Of a stretch of 64,000 nucleotides of DNA, positions 1 to 10,766 are shown piece by piece; within the stretch, counting starts at the first letter, position 1, and each line of letters begins with the position of its first letter. The translations under genes were made by a program, and so were the position numbers. The notes under the pieces were generated by a model. It worked only from the letters and a program-made list of their open reading frames with translations. It was not told where the DNA came from and did not search any database. Source of the DNA: Hedera helix (lineage: Eukaryota > Streptophyta > Magnoliopsida > Apiales > Araliaceae); NCBI GenBank assembly GCA_947179155.2, contig OX359283.1, positions 11,954,847-12,018,846 on the forward strand, read 5' to 3'.

Positions 1-652
1 CCCGGTAATCAATACAAAGCCTCATCGAACCATCCTTCTTCTTTACAAACAGAACCGGCGCTCCCCATGGTGACACGCTTGGTCTGATGTAACCTTTATC
101 TAACAGTTCATGCAGCTGAACCATCAATTCTTTCATTTCTACTGGTGTCATACGATACGGCGCCTTTGATATCGGTGCGGTCCCCGGTACCAAATCAATA
201 ACAAACTCCACTTCTCTGTCCGGCGGTAACCCCGGAATCTCTTCTGGGAAAACATCAGCGAATTCCCGTACAACAGGTATCTGACTCAGTTCGCCCTCGA
301 CACGTTGAGTATCGACCACATGAGCCAAATAACCTACGCACCCTTTCCTGAGCAACTTTCGTGCTTGCATCATCGTCAGACAACTTGATTGTCTCGGCGA
401 TTTACTACCGTAAAATATCACTTTGGACTTATTCGGAGTCTTTAAGTGCACACACTTCTTCTTACAGTCAATAACCGCCCCGTGACTCGATAGCCAATCC
501 ATCCCTAGGATTACATCAAACTCCCCCAGACGAATCGGTATCAAATCTACGTTAAGTCTAAACCCTCGTAATTCAGCACAACAGTTCCTATGAATGTAGT
601 CTACGGGAATGATTTCTCTGTTTGCTACTTCTACGTTCATAGGGTGTTCTAG
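1..652 (-). pseudogene. Protease and N-terminal reverse transcriptase, partial
   Basis: Reading from 652 leftwards, a frame different from gag stays open to the window edge (about 217 codons). It holds the second half of the retropepsin-like domain (motif ILGMDWL followed by SHGAVIDC) and then the RT N-terminus, with EFADVFPEE, a Pro-rich GLPPDREVEF segment, PYRMTPVEM, SPWGAPVLFVKKKDG and RLCIDYR at the edge. These are standard Ty3/gypsy markers. The protease DSGA motif is in the preceding gag frame, so the domain is split by a one-base length change in the A6 run at about 657-662. The run contains AAAAAAG, but out of register for the usual -1 slippage heptamer, so a simple indel is the likelier cause. 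Confidence 0.88.
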
Positions 653-1920
653 CTTTTTTGAGGTAAATCTAATCTCTTAGCAAAATCTTCAGAAACAAAT
701 GAGCAGGTAGCACCCGAATCAAACAATACATATGCATTAATATCATTGATCGGGATGATACCTGACACCACGTCCTTGGAGTCGACTGCATCCTGCACAG
801 TCATGTTGAAGGTGCGCGCTGTGGGTCGGTTGGCCTGACTGGCTGGCCCTCCAATGCTCAGCCTGTTGTTGTTGTTGTTATTGTTGTTGTTGCCTCTGTT
901 GCCACTCCCAGCGTCTCCCTTCCTCTTTGGGCAGTCTTTGGCATGATGATCGGTTGCTCCACAGGAGAAACATACTCCCTTCATCTTCTTCGGGCATTGT
1001 GGAGCCATGTGCCCTGGCTGTCCGCAACTATAGCAAACACTCTTCCCTTTCAAGCATTCGCCCGTGTGGTTCTTACCACAATTGTTGCATTTGCCTACTT
1101 TCTTAGCCTCTCCTCCAGATTTGTTACTTCCGGACGATTGACTCTCATTCCACTTTCGTTTATTGGGGTTGCTGCCTCCACTGCTCCCTGTCTTCTGTCC
1201 TTCATGACCTTTCTTCCTCTCCTGGTTGAATTTAGCCAGGGCCTCACTTCCACCCTCTGCAATGATTGCCCTTTCTAATAGTTCTGCAAAGCTTTTGATT
1301 TTTAATACCGCTACAGAACGGTACACCCACGGCTTCAGTCCCAGCTCAAACCTCCGAGCCTTCCTAGCCTCTGTATCCACTTGATGAGTTGCAAACCTTG
1401 CCAACTCATTAAACTTGGCCGCATACTCGGCCACAGACATACTCCCCTGTTTTAGCTCGAGAAATTTCACCTCCATTTCTTGCTGCATGCTTTCTGGAAA
1501 GTAGTTTTCCAGAAACATTTCCTTAAAGTGTGCCCAGGTGATGACGCCTTCTCCCGCACGGCCCTTGTTGGCCTTCCACCAGTAGTTCGCCTCCCCCTTC
1601 ATCATGAAGGTAGCGAAACTAGTCTTCTGTGCTTCGGCCACCCTAGCGACCTCAAATACCTTCTCCATTTTCTCGATCCAAGTCTGTGCCTCGATCGGGT
1701 TTAGAGTTCCCTGAAACTCCGGTGGTCCAACCAGTTTGAAGTCCTTAAAGTTTGCCAAGTGCGGCGCTGGCTGCGGTGCTGGTTGTACTACCACTGGTGG
1801 GGGTCTAGTTTGCATGGCTTCCGCCAGCATTTCTGCAAACATCCTCATAGGATTGGGTTGATCCCCAACCTCACTCACTGACTCTGGGATACGTTGATTG
1901 CGTGGTCTACCTCTCGGCAT
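649..1920 (-). CDS. Gag polyprotein with zinc knuckles and start of protease
   Basis: The 423-residue ORF encodes the structural protein that assembles the cytoplasmic particle and packages the element RNA. An N-terminal leader is followed by the retrotransposon gag domain (about residues 60-235; markers WIEKMEKVF, YFPESMQQE, FLELKQGSMSVAEY). A basic linker precedes three Cys/His knuckles at about 278-330: one short degenerate C-x2-C-x3-H-x3-C and two regular C-x2-C-x4-H-x4-C. A run of Asn follows, encoded by a trinucleotide microsatellite near 864-892. The last 27 residues enter the aspartic protease (YVLFDSGAT). In related elements gag and pol are one frame; here the frame stops at 649 just after DSGA, and protease continues in another frame. 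The start ATG at 1920 fits the usual gag start. Confidence 0.9.
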   Translation of the reverse strand: MPRGRPRNQRIPESVSEVGDQPNPMRMFAEMLAEAMQTRPPPVVVQPAPQPAPHLANFKDFKLVGPPEFQGTLNPIEAQTWIEKMEKVFEVARVAEAQKTSFATFMMKGEANYWWKANKGRAGEGVITWAHFKEMFLENYFPESMQQEMEVKFLELKQGSMSVAEYAAKFNELARFATHQVDTEARKARRFELGLKPWVYRSVAVLKIKSFAELLERAIIAEGGSEALAKFNQERKKGHEGQKTGSSGGSNPNKRKWNESQSSGSNKSGGEAKKVGKCNNCGKNHTGECLKGKSVCYSCGQPGHMAPQCPKKMKGVCFSCGATDHHAKDCPKRKGDAGSGNRGNNNNNNNNNRLSIGGPASQANRPTARTFNMTVQDAVDSKDVVSGIIPINDINAYVLFDSGATCSFVSEDFAKRLDLPQKS

Positions 1921-2319
1921 GATCTGCTAAAGAGCAAATCTTAGACTTATGCTTATAGTTCTACACATTATGTTAGCCAAATTAACATTTAAATTTAAAC
2001 TATATATCAAGCATATTTGATTTAAACAAGGAAATAACTGCATTTATATTCATATACCAATGTTTTAGTACAGACTCAACAAGTGGCATACTTCTATAAA
2101 CGCTCAAGGCACAAATTGCCTAATAACGACTATCCTCTGACGAACAAAAGTGAGGATTCACAACCATCAACCCCCCCTAACAGAACAAAAGTTGGGGTCT
2201 AACTGACATCCTATGCATACATAAAAAAATATAAAGGCTTACAACAGCTGAAACATCCCTAATAGAAACAAAATGTGGGACTTGTTACTTCTAGATACAA
2301 ATAAGATAACAATAATAAA
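1921..2319. other. Spacer between extra ORF and gag
   Basis: This is the untranslated part of the retroelement between the extra ORF and gag. It has stops in all frames and no feature I recognise. On the - strand the extra ORF and gag are in the same frame modulo three, but several stops lie between them. Confidence 0.5.
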
Positions 2320-3156
2320 TCACCGCCTGCTGCGGTGAACAGTCCTACGAATAGCCCTGCGTAAAGCCTGCTGGGCCAACTCCTCCACTGTACGGCGACG
2401 AATCCAGCGTCTGCTGTTACCCGCCTCCCTAGGGTGCCTCCTAACCCGACGCCTCAGTCGATCAAACGAAGTGCGAAGAGCATATTCTAAGGTGTCGACC
2501 CTAGCAGCTCTCTCCCTATCAAGCTCAGCCCTGACTGTCTGGAGAACTGTCTGACTAGCCATCTCCCTAGCATCCAACCTCTCCACCGTCTGCCTCAGCT
2601 GACTATTCTGGATCATCAGCTGCTGCACAGTAGGACCCAACGGAGGTGCAGCGCTCTCCAACTGCTGAATTTTGGCCTGCAAATCGGCCATCTTCTCCTT
2701 AAGTTCCATGTTCTCACCAGAGAACATGTAAGCTGCGTCTCTATACTGCTCCTCAGTCTACTGGTGAATCTGGTTCTGCTCCTCTAGGTGCTGAACCCTC
2801 TCTTCTAGCTCATCATTAGCCGTAGTCAAAGTATCGATGATGTCATTGGCAGTAGTGCCCATGCCATCAGCATACTCTGTTGGCTCCTCCTGCTCGTCAT
2901 CCTCAGAATCGGCCTCATCCTCAGATTCGGCTTCCTCCTCACTATAGGGCCTCATCACCCCACCCCTGACGGGCTCCGCGGCATCCCTACTATCATCCTC
3001 CTCCAGATCGGACTCTCCTACTGGTGCTACAGGTGCAACGGGTGCATACCCTACCAACTGCTGCGTATCCACTGGGATATCAATGAATACCACGTCCTCT
3101 CGAGCTCCGCTCGTCTCGCCTATAGCCATCCTACAACACAACAGAAAAACTAACAT
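2320..3156 (-). pseudogene. Extra ORF ahead of gag: acidic, coiled-coil, Arg-rich
   Basis: Between the primer site and gag lies a - strand frame of about 278 codons broken only by one TAG (2758-2760, in the context HQ-stop-TEEQ). It starts at ATG 3156 or, more naturally, ATG 3129 (MAIGETSG). Visible segments, in order: a Pro/Val/Ala stretch (APVAPVAPVG); a strongly acidic run (EEEAESEDEADSEDDEQEE); two heptad-like coiled-coil stretches (ANDELEERVQHLEEQNQ; MELKEKMADLQAKIQQLES) continuing into VQQLMIQNSQLRQTVERL; and a very basic C-terminus (RLRRRVRR, RAIRRTVHRSRR). I recognise no family. Ogre/Tat elements have an ORF before gag, but Tekay-type elements usually do not. TAG could be a mutated CAG. 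A second gag-like or nucleic-acid-binding role is only a guess. Confidence 0.65.
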
Positions 3157-3348
3157 CAGTACAACAATAAAATATATTCATTGAAGAAATGAAATTATAT
3201 TTCATTGGGTACGACTCGACTCGATGAATTCCCCAATTCATCAAAACCACATAGGATAAATCTCCTCGATTTATCTCCTAACACTCAATACGAGTTTAAT
3301 ACTAAGGTTATAACTTAGGTTTCGCGATCCTAACGTTTCTAACATACG

Positions 3349-3360
3349 GCTCTGATACCA
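3349..3360 (-). promoter_or_regulatory. Primer binding site, tRNA-Met type
   Basis: On the - strand TGGTATCAGAGC lies three bases after the LTR end (LTR ...GCGTCACA, then GGT). This is the usual initiator tRNA-Met complement where reverse transcription of plant Ty3/gypsy and Ty1/copia elements starts. It fixes the element's direction and the LTR boundary. Confidence 0.93.
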
Positions 3361-3667
3361 ACCTGTGACGCCCCCAAATTCGAGTTCCAAATACCCGGAT
3401 CCGGTCATCACGATCCAATACAAACATTCACCTCTAAACAACATACAATAACTAAATGCGGAATAATAAACATATGTTGTTCATTCAAAAGGTGTTACTA
3501 GTCCCAAGATACGATAACCTTACAAAAAAGTACACAAATACCCTTAATAAAGTACTTAGGGTTTATATTACATAACAGTTAATTTAAATTAACTACAGGG
3601 CTGCATCTCGAAGTCTATTACTTCATCTTTCCTTTACCCTTGTTCTTTCCCGACGTCTCGGGTTGCA

Positions 3668-4314
3668 CTGCAATAAGGTTTCATGATATAGCAAGAGTGA
3701 GCAACTAGTTTGCTCAACAAGTTTAAATAACAACAAAGAACAATATATTATGAATGAAAGGGAATAGCTGAACAATTCAATAATGTGAATAACATAAGCA
3801 GGAATAACAAGTTGCTTTTAAAAATTAGGATAGTCAAATAGACTATGAACTATAAATATCCACTGTAGTCAATAGCAGGTTGACTCAATGGTTACTACCA
3901 GAAATATGTACCCGAGGGGATCAACCTCAGTACAATATGTGTATGCATAACATTTAATTTCCGTATTTTTATACATGATATTAGATACAGGGTACTCCCC
4001 TATAATAAATGGGTGTTCACAATAGTCTAAGAATCCGCATCTTCAATGATTTGGATAGCTTTTAAAATCTTTAACATAATGTCTAGCAGAACAATGGCTT
4101 AGACCTACTTTGAACAGTTCTTTAAACGGTAGAACAGTAATTAAGTACAAGTCAACGACTGTACAATCTCAAGTGCAACAAGTGCGAATAACAATAATAT
4201 CGATGTGGAATAATTGTAAAGTAATTAAACCACTCAAAGCATGCTTGGAAATAACAGTTCAAGCTTAAATAAATAATTTGCTCAATGAAATGAGTTTAGA
4301 GATAAGGAACTTGC
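3668..4314 (-). other. Candidate GC-AG intron in LTR leader
   Basis: On the - strand ACAG/GCAAGT (donor, intron from 4314) and TTATTGCAG/TG (acceptor, ending 3668) bracket 647 nt. The hairpin GCTCAAC...GTGAGC motif lies just upstream of the acceptor. The same layout is seen in several other LTRs of the window. Splicing is inferred only from these matches. Confidence 0.35.
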
Positions 4315-4559
4315 CTGTCTGCTCAGCTACAATATATGTCTAGCTTTAACTAACTGACTTTGAAAAGACCTAACATTAATAAAGTTGATCTAATAATTAG
4401 TACGGCGTATTTGCACAACTATACGCTCACTAAGGTACTTATTTATCATATAAGTACTAACACATAATTTACGTTAGTCGAAATAATATTATTAACCTTA
4501 TAGACCCTCAATCAAATTAGGTTAATAATTTAATAAGTTAGAAAATATTTTTCTTAAGC

Positions 4560-5340
4560 GTTGGACACTTATTGAACCTTTAAACAACTTATTACCATTG
4601 TTTAATTAAAGTATAATTAAATTCAATTTATTTTATTAACTCAATCTCTATTTAATTACTATTTAATATTGATTAAATAGAAATTAATTAATTAACTCTA
4701 GTTATTATTTAAAATAAATAATAACTAATTGTACATACTTATTATTTAATTATAATTAAATAATAAATAATTATTAACTTAATTTTAACCTTCTTTAATT
4801 TAATGTTAATCAACTAATAGTTAACTAAGTAATTAACCTTACCTATTATTTAATTTAAGGAAATTAAATAATAGTTTACTCATTTTAATCCTCTTTAATT
4901 ATTATTTAATGTCAATTAAATAATAATTAATTATTTAATTAATTTTAATTATTGTTTAAGATTAAATAAAATTTAATTTATTTATCCTTATTTATTATTT
5001 AAATTAAATAACTTAATTTCCCTTAATCATTATTTAATGTTAATTAAATAATAATTAATTACTTAGTTATCCTTATTTATTATTTAATAATATTTAAATA
5101 ATAAATAGTTAATTTATAAATTTTTATATCTTCTTTAATTATTATTTAATGTGAATTAAATAATAATTGTTAATTTATCTCCTTTATTTATTATTGACAT
5201 AATAAATAACTAATAAATTTATTTAACTTAACCATATTTAGCTAACTAGATTAATATTTAAAATATTTAAATATTAAACTTATTGAAAAGTATCCTCCCC
5301 AATATTATTTTTGTATTATTATTATTTTTGTTAAAATTTT
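4560..5340. repeat. Array of AT-rich palindromes in LTR
   Basis: The pattern ATTATTTAAT, a 2-5 base centre, then ATTAAATAAT recurs about every 60-100 bases. Each copy can fold on itself. The same type of array is in the LTRs of the LARD-like element (9100-9560 and 16341-16800). Confidence 0.8.
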
Positions 5341-5404
5341 AAATTAGTTTTTAAATATTTAAATTATTTAAATTTAACCCGAATGGCATTTTCGTAAATA
5401 AGTT

Positions 5405-5652
5405 GAAAACTGATCCGAGGGCAAAATGGTAATTCTACCAAGAAAAACACGGAGGGGCAGTATCGTAATTTAACCGAAAACTTACTCCCGCGCATGGCGC
5501 GGCTAAGAATCCCGGGGGACCAAAACGGTGTCGTTTAGCACAGCGAAAATTGACTTCCGCGCATTGTGCGAAGGTCATTTTCTTTTATACGCCAAACGGC
5601 GTCGTTTGGCTCCGTGTCTGGCGGTGAACAGTGTCGCGCATTGCGCGACCAG
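5405..5652. other. GC-rich palindrome module in LTR
   Basis: A GC-rich island inside AT-rich LTR. It contains GCAAAATGGTAATT, ACACGGAGGGGCAG, several copies of CGCGCATTGCGCG-like palindromes (5488-5502, 5557-5571, 5634-5650) and CCAAACGGCGTCGTTTGG (5592-5609). The same motifs in the same order, on the opposite strand, occur in the solo LTR at 51862-53562. Confidence 0.75.
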
Positions 5653-7696
5653 TGTTAATTTTTTTTTCCCCAAACAGAATATGAACAGTGTCCGGCAATA
5701 CCCATTTTAAATAAAAATATACCATCAATTAAGCTTTAAATCATCAATAAAAATCCAAAAAATTTACCAATCACCTTATATTAATTTATAACATGAAAAA
5801 TAAATTTTTCATGATTTAATATCATTATTTTTTTATAAAAATTTTTACATCACATAAACTACCATAAATCATAACTTTTTGTATATAACTCCATTTTGAG
5901 TGATTCAAACTTTGTTTTTCTCATGATTTAATGTTCTATAATATTAGAACATCAAATCTAAGTTTTATAAAAATATTTTTGGTCATATATTTCAAGACTT
6001 GATTATACACTATTAAACACATCTTTTAGCATACAAATGATACCAAAATATAAACCAAGCATATTAAACTCAAGCATGGCCTAAATATTACTACCACACA
6101 TTATTAACTATATTAACATATTTATATACACATGTTAGTTTAAAACAAAATTAGATTTAGAATAACTATTACCTTGATTTAATGGCTATCCTCCTTTTTC
6201 TTCCAAAATATGTGGTGAAAGAAGGTGACATGAACCAAGAACTCCTTCTCTTGGTATTTTTGCTCTCAAAATATTTTTCTACACTCTCAAATGCTTTCTA
6301 GCTTACAAAGTGGAAGAAGAAGAAATGATCAACATGCATTCCTAAATTGTAAGTATACTTACAATTTGGATAGATATAAAACTTATATCTATTAAAATTG
6401 TCATAATGAGAGTAGCAAGGATACTTACACAAGCTAGCACAAGGAATGGGTTGCATGACACATTTGGTAAAAAGAAGAATGGTGTCTATGTACTTTAAAA
6501 ATAAAACAAGCAATCTTTTAATTAAATAATTGAAAAATAACAAAAAATCAAATTTTCTCTCTCTCCTTGTATGCTCTCGGCTGATAGCAATTTGGTTGTC
6601 CCAAAATTGAGTCACTTTCACTTTTTAATTAATTAATTAGTTATTTAATTGTTTTTCCAAATGGGCCAAGTATTGGGTTTTAATTTAAAATACCAATTGG
6701 GCTTCTATTAAATTGTTTGGGCTACTAAATTGTCAAATTTTATTATTCTCCACTTGGGCTACTAATTGACCCATGTTGGGCTAATTTAATAATTTACACA
6801 TTAATTATTCAATCCATGATTAAATAAATAATTAGATTGAATAAATAATTAAATATTCTAACCCATTAGTATTAAATTACTAAATGGACTAATAAATATT
6901 ATTATTAATATTTCACATTATTTACATTAATTAATAATCATATTAATTAATTTATTATATTTAATTAACTCATTATATTCAATTTAATTGAATATTTAAT
7001 TAATAGGAAACTTATCAATTATTTTGATATTAAAACTTTAGGGTTTGTTCACTAATTTAATAACATATTAGTGACCCCCCTTTAATTAATTTTAATAATT
7101 AATTACATAATTATTTAATCACATAATTAATTAATCACATAAAAAGATTTAAATAATCTCGTAAAACTAACTCGTTGGAAATTAAATTAATAATTTAATT
7201 AATAATGACGTGGAAATTCTAGGACATTACACCTCTGAGTCGTACAAATAAAAAATATCTACTTCAAAAGTGATAAAATTGTTCCATTTAAATCGTGTAA
7301 GATAGTATACCTGTAACGACCCCGAATCCGGGTCCCCCGAACCTCGAACTCGGTTCAACACGAGTACAACATTTTTCTTATTGTTCATGAATGACAACAA
7401 TATTATAATTGCTAAATAATCATTTATTTACAATTTTACAACATCTCTTTCTATTCCAGAATCGAAATCTTTATACATTCCTAGTATGTCTCAATATCAT
7501 ACATGATACGACATTCTATTACAATCAATTTGAGTATTTAATACTCATATAACATACCAACTAAGTCTTATGCTACAGAATCATTTACCTGTCCAATTCG
7601 GACTGATATCTACAATAGATATTTAGATCTTCAATGGAAGTAATATATTTTCCCGTTCCTTGTTCTTTATCGAGAACTTCAGGTAACTAGCCTTAT

Positions 7697-8075
7697 CTGA
7701 AAATGTTGGTTTAGGCAAGAGTGAGCACGACGGCTCAGCAAGTTCAACAGCTACACATAACACATTACATGCTTCACATAAAATTTACAATTTATACTAA
7801 CATCATGTTTTTCATGCATTTCAGTTTATGACATACTGCTCATGCATATCATGCCTCGCATTTAATCTATGCTTCATGTCTAACCTCTATCATGACATAT
7901 AGTTCAATGCAGAACAATTGTCTTAAATCAACTACCGCATATCAACAGTTCAAATCAACTTATTGCACAAAGGCACATTAAAACATCTTTGCACATAACC
8001 ACGTATGAGCACATCTCAGTTTAATAACAAACTTATAATTCATGCACATAATACAACACGTTCTGAAAAACTTGC
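7697..8075 (-). other. Candidate GC-AG intron in LTR leader
   Basis: On the - strand CCAG/GCAAGT (donor, intron from 8075) and AACATTTTCAG/A (acceptor, ending 7697) are 379 nt apart. The hairpin TGCTGAGCC...GTGCTCAC lies about 20-45 nt before the acceptor, followed by a branch-like CTAAACCAAC. Confidence 0.4.
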
Positions 8076-9099
8076 CTGGACTTGTATAACCAGCTTACGT
8101 TAATCTTTCACGTTCCTTGCACCACCTACACGGTATGTGAGATCAACGGTGCACAATATCAGTCAAAGTTTGACTCAATACTAAATCTTATTTTAAAGAT
8201 ATTTATTTCTTCTTATCATCCCCTTTATTTAATAAGGTTAATTTCATATTTTAGTCTCTCTTTGACTTGACTCAGTGTTTCATATTCAACATCATAAATC
8301 TTTTGTTCGAAACTATGCAATTCTGACATTTATTAATGTCACTGCATTAAAACTTGGACCCTATATTTATTTAGGTCGATCCACCAATTAATCACTAATG
8401 GACCATACCCTTGGTTTAACTTAATCACATCATTTATCTCGATACTTATCATAATATTACCCACCTTGGATAATATTTTAAATTTTACTATCAATTAGTA
8501 ATAACTTATAACGTTGTTTAATTGTTAAATAACACTTTAAATAATCATTACTATTATTAATTTATTTTTAATAATAGTTTACCTTAATCATTATGATTAA
8601 TCTTTTAATAATAATTTAATTGCTTGCTAATATTATTACCCTTTAATAATATTTTAATTGACTTCTCATTATTATCAATCATTTTAATAATAATTTAATT
8701 GTTCATCAATATTATCAATCATTTAATAATATTTGAAATCCTCACGTATCATTAGTAATTATTTAATAACGATTCAACCCTTAACTATTATTACCCAATA
8801 GTTAATTACTTGTTAAACAATATTATTAATTCTTTAATAATATTCTAAATCTTTATTTATCATTATTATTTATTTAATAATGATTTAACTCTTAACTATT
8901 ATTATTTAATAGTTAATTAAATGCTAAATAATATTATTAATCCTTTAATAATATTTTAAATTAATTACATATCATTATTAATTATTGAATAATGATTTAA
9001 TTCTTAACTATTATCATTTAATAGTTAGTCAATAATATTATCAATATATTTTAATTACTTAATAATCTTCTTTCGATTAAGTAATAATTTATTCCACTT

Positions 9100-9560
9100 A
9101 ATTACCATTTAATTATTATTTAATATGAATTAAATAATAATTAATTAACTAATTATCCGAACTCATTATTTAATATTAATTAAATAATAATTAATTAATT
9201 AATTAACCTTACTTATTATTTAATATTAATTAAATAATAAATAATTAGTTTATTAACCTTAATTATCCTTTAATTATTATTTAATATTAATTAAATAATA
9301 ATTAATTACTTAATTAACCTTACTTATTATTTAATATTAATTAAATAATAAATAATTAGCTTTCTAACTTTAATATTCTTTAATTATTATTTAATATTAA
9401 TTTAAATAATAATTAATTATTTATTTAACTTTACTTATTATTTAAGTGCAATTAAATAATAAATAACTAACTTATTCATCTTAACATCCTTTAATTATTA
9501 TTTAATATTCATTAAATCATAATTAATTAATTACATAACTTCATATATTATTTAATATTT
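9100..9560. repeat. AT-rich palindrome array, left LTR
   Basis: About eight near-perfect palindromes built on ATTTAATATTAATTAAAT alternate with short pyrimidine-richer spacers (e.g. CCTTACTT). Smaller relatives extend left to about 8500. The equivalent array in the other LTR is at 16341-16800. Confidence 0.85.
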
Positions 9561-10756
9561 ATTAAATAATATTTAATTAGATTATTAGCCTATTTATACA
9601 CTAATAAATAGCTAATATATAGTGAATCACTCCAATAATTTCAAATTTTATTTTATAACACTTAACTAGCATGCCAATAGGTCAAATATTATTTTTCTGA
9701 AATTAAAAATAATTTTTCCATAATTATTAGCAATTTAGTAAGCTTTAATCCACCATTAATTCTAATAAATACCAAATTACAAAAAAATTCGGATTTTAAA
9801 TTTTGATAATTTTCTTTATAAAATTATAAGCATTTTCTCTTTTGGAACCAACCCAAGAACCGGCCTAAAAATGCCCGAACCGGCCCTACCTAGAAATCAT
9901 GAAAAACCGAAAAAAAAACCGAACCGGCCGGTTTTTTTAAAAAAATAGGCAGATTGCTTTTTGAGTTTTCCAGACTTGGGGTCTCCGACGGGAACTTGAA
10001 TAAAATGAAATCCACAAGTCCGATTCAGGCCTATTTGGTATCGATGGATTCGTTACTTCCCGAACTACATTTTTATGTCATCAAACATCAAATTTGGATT
10101 TGTTTTGGTCACGGAAATTGGCTCCAAACCGAACTGTTGTGCACAGCCCTAAAACAATGGGGTGTTTTGGTAGAAAATCCATATCTTGCTCATTTTAAAT
10201 CGGATTTTAGTCATTCAACTTGGAGAATCTTCATATTTCATAGATCTATCACCCAAAATTGACGGATCATAAATCCGACTTACGGATTGTGAACAGTAAT
10301 TCCGTGAAGGGGCTGCTACGTATTAGATTAATTTGTTTTCGTCGGTAAAAATTTATTCAATGAGTTTGATGAAAATTTTCATCACAAACACATATAAAAC
10401 CCATGTTAAACCCATCAAACTATGAATATACATATATTACATAGCTAAAGACTTCTAGAACATCAAAATGTATTTTGATCGGTTAAAAATACATTTTAAC
10501 CGTTCAAATCATATCTAAACTATAAAAATGAACTAAAGAAGGTTTAGAACACTTTTTAACCTTTTATACATGGATGCTCTCCTTCCTCTTGACTTGATCT
10601 TGGATTGTGACTCTCTCTTGTCCATTCTCTAGCAAATTTGCTTGGTGGATCATCAATCTCATAAGAGTAACTCTCTATATCTCTCAAGAAGCTCTCCCTT
10701 TTTCTCTCTAAAAAATGCTACAAATGACTAACAAACATAGCCAATGTGTGGAGCAC

Positions 10757-10766
10757 TATATTTATA
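10757..10766 (-). promoter_or_regulatory. TATA box of LTR promoter (left LTR)
   Basis: On the - strand TATAAATATA sits about 1.65 kb into the LTR, in a CT-rich setting. The identical site in the 5' LTR is at 17997-18006. Transcription would run leftwards and leave more than 3 kb of R-U5 leader. Confidence 0.6.

Larger units (their letters stand above)
1..7231 (-). mobile_element. Ty3/gypsy Tekay-like chromovirus, 5' part
   Basis: On the - strand the order is LTR (7231 to 3364), primer binding site (3360-3349), an extra ORF (3156-2320), gag (1920-649), then protease and the start of RT, which runs off the left edge. A gag with three zinc knuckles, protease motif DSGA and the RT start with SPWGAPVLFVKKKDGS are typical of plant Ty3/gypsy elements; the gag style and tRNA-Met primer suggest the Tekay/Del lineage. 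The five bases right of the LTR are CCTCT; the partner duplication lies outside the window. The copy is dead as it stands: one nonsense codon in the extra ORF and a frame change between gag and protease. Confidence 0.9.
3364..7231 (-). repeat. LTR (5' LTR of the Tekay-like element), 3.9 kb
   Basis: The repeat runs, on the + strand, from TGTGACGCCCCC next to the primer site to GGACATTACA, i.e. it has TG...CA ends. It is long for an LTR but in the range of the other Tekay-like LTRs here. Inside are an array of AT-rich palindromes (about 4560-5340), a GC-rich palindrome module (5405-5652), the conserved hairpin GCAAGAGTGAGC...GCTCAACAAG near 3691-3720, and an intron-like segment (3668-4314). The small ORFs inside it (5528-5710, 6298-6621) look random. 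Confidence 0.88.

Noticed and set aside
649..665. Programmed -1 frameshift at AAAAAAG
   Set aside because: In the gag frame the codons are CAA AAA AGC, so tandem slippage would not re-pair; an indel is simpler.
943..1704. Plus-strand ORFs at 943-1278 and 1480-1704
   Set aside because: They are antisense to the well-supported gag frame and have no features of their own.
8082..8270. 62-residue ORF present identically at 8082-8270 and 15323-15511, as a possible conserved gene
   Set aside because: Its identity only reflects the two near-identical LTRs. It starts inside the candidate splice region and has no motif.
9100..9560. CRISPR-like array of regular palindromic repeats
   Set aside because: The repeats are AT palindromes of variable length with low-complexity spacers inside an LTR of a plant element.
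9954..10262. 102-residue ORF in the left LTR
   Set aside because: One substitution in the other LTR (TTA to TAA at about 17293) makes a stop, so the frame is not maintained; no motif.
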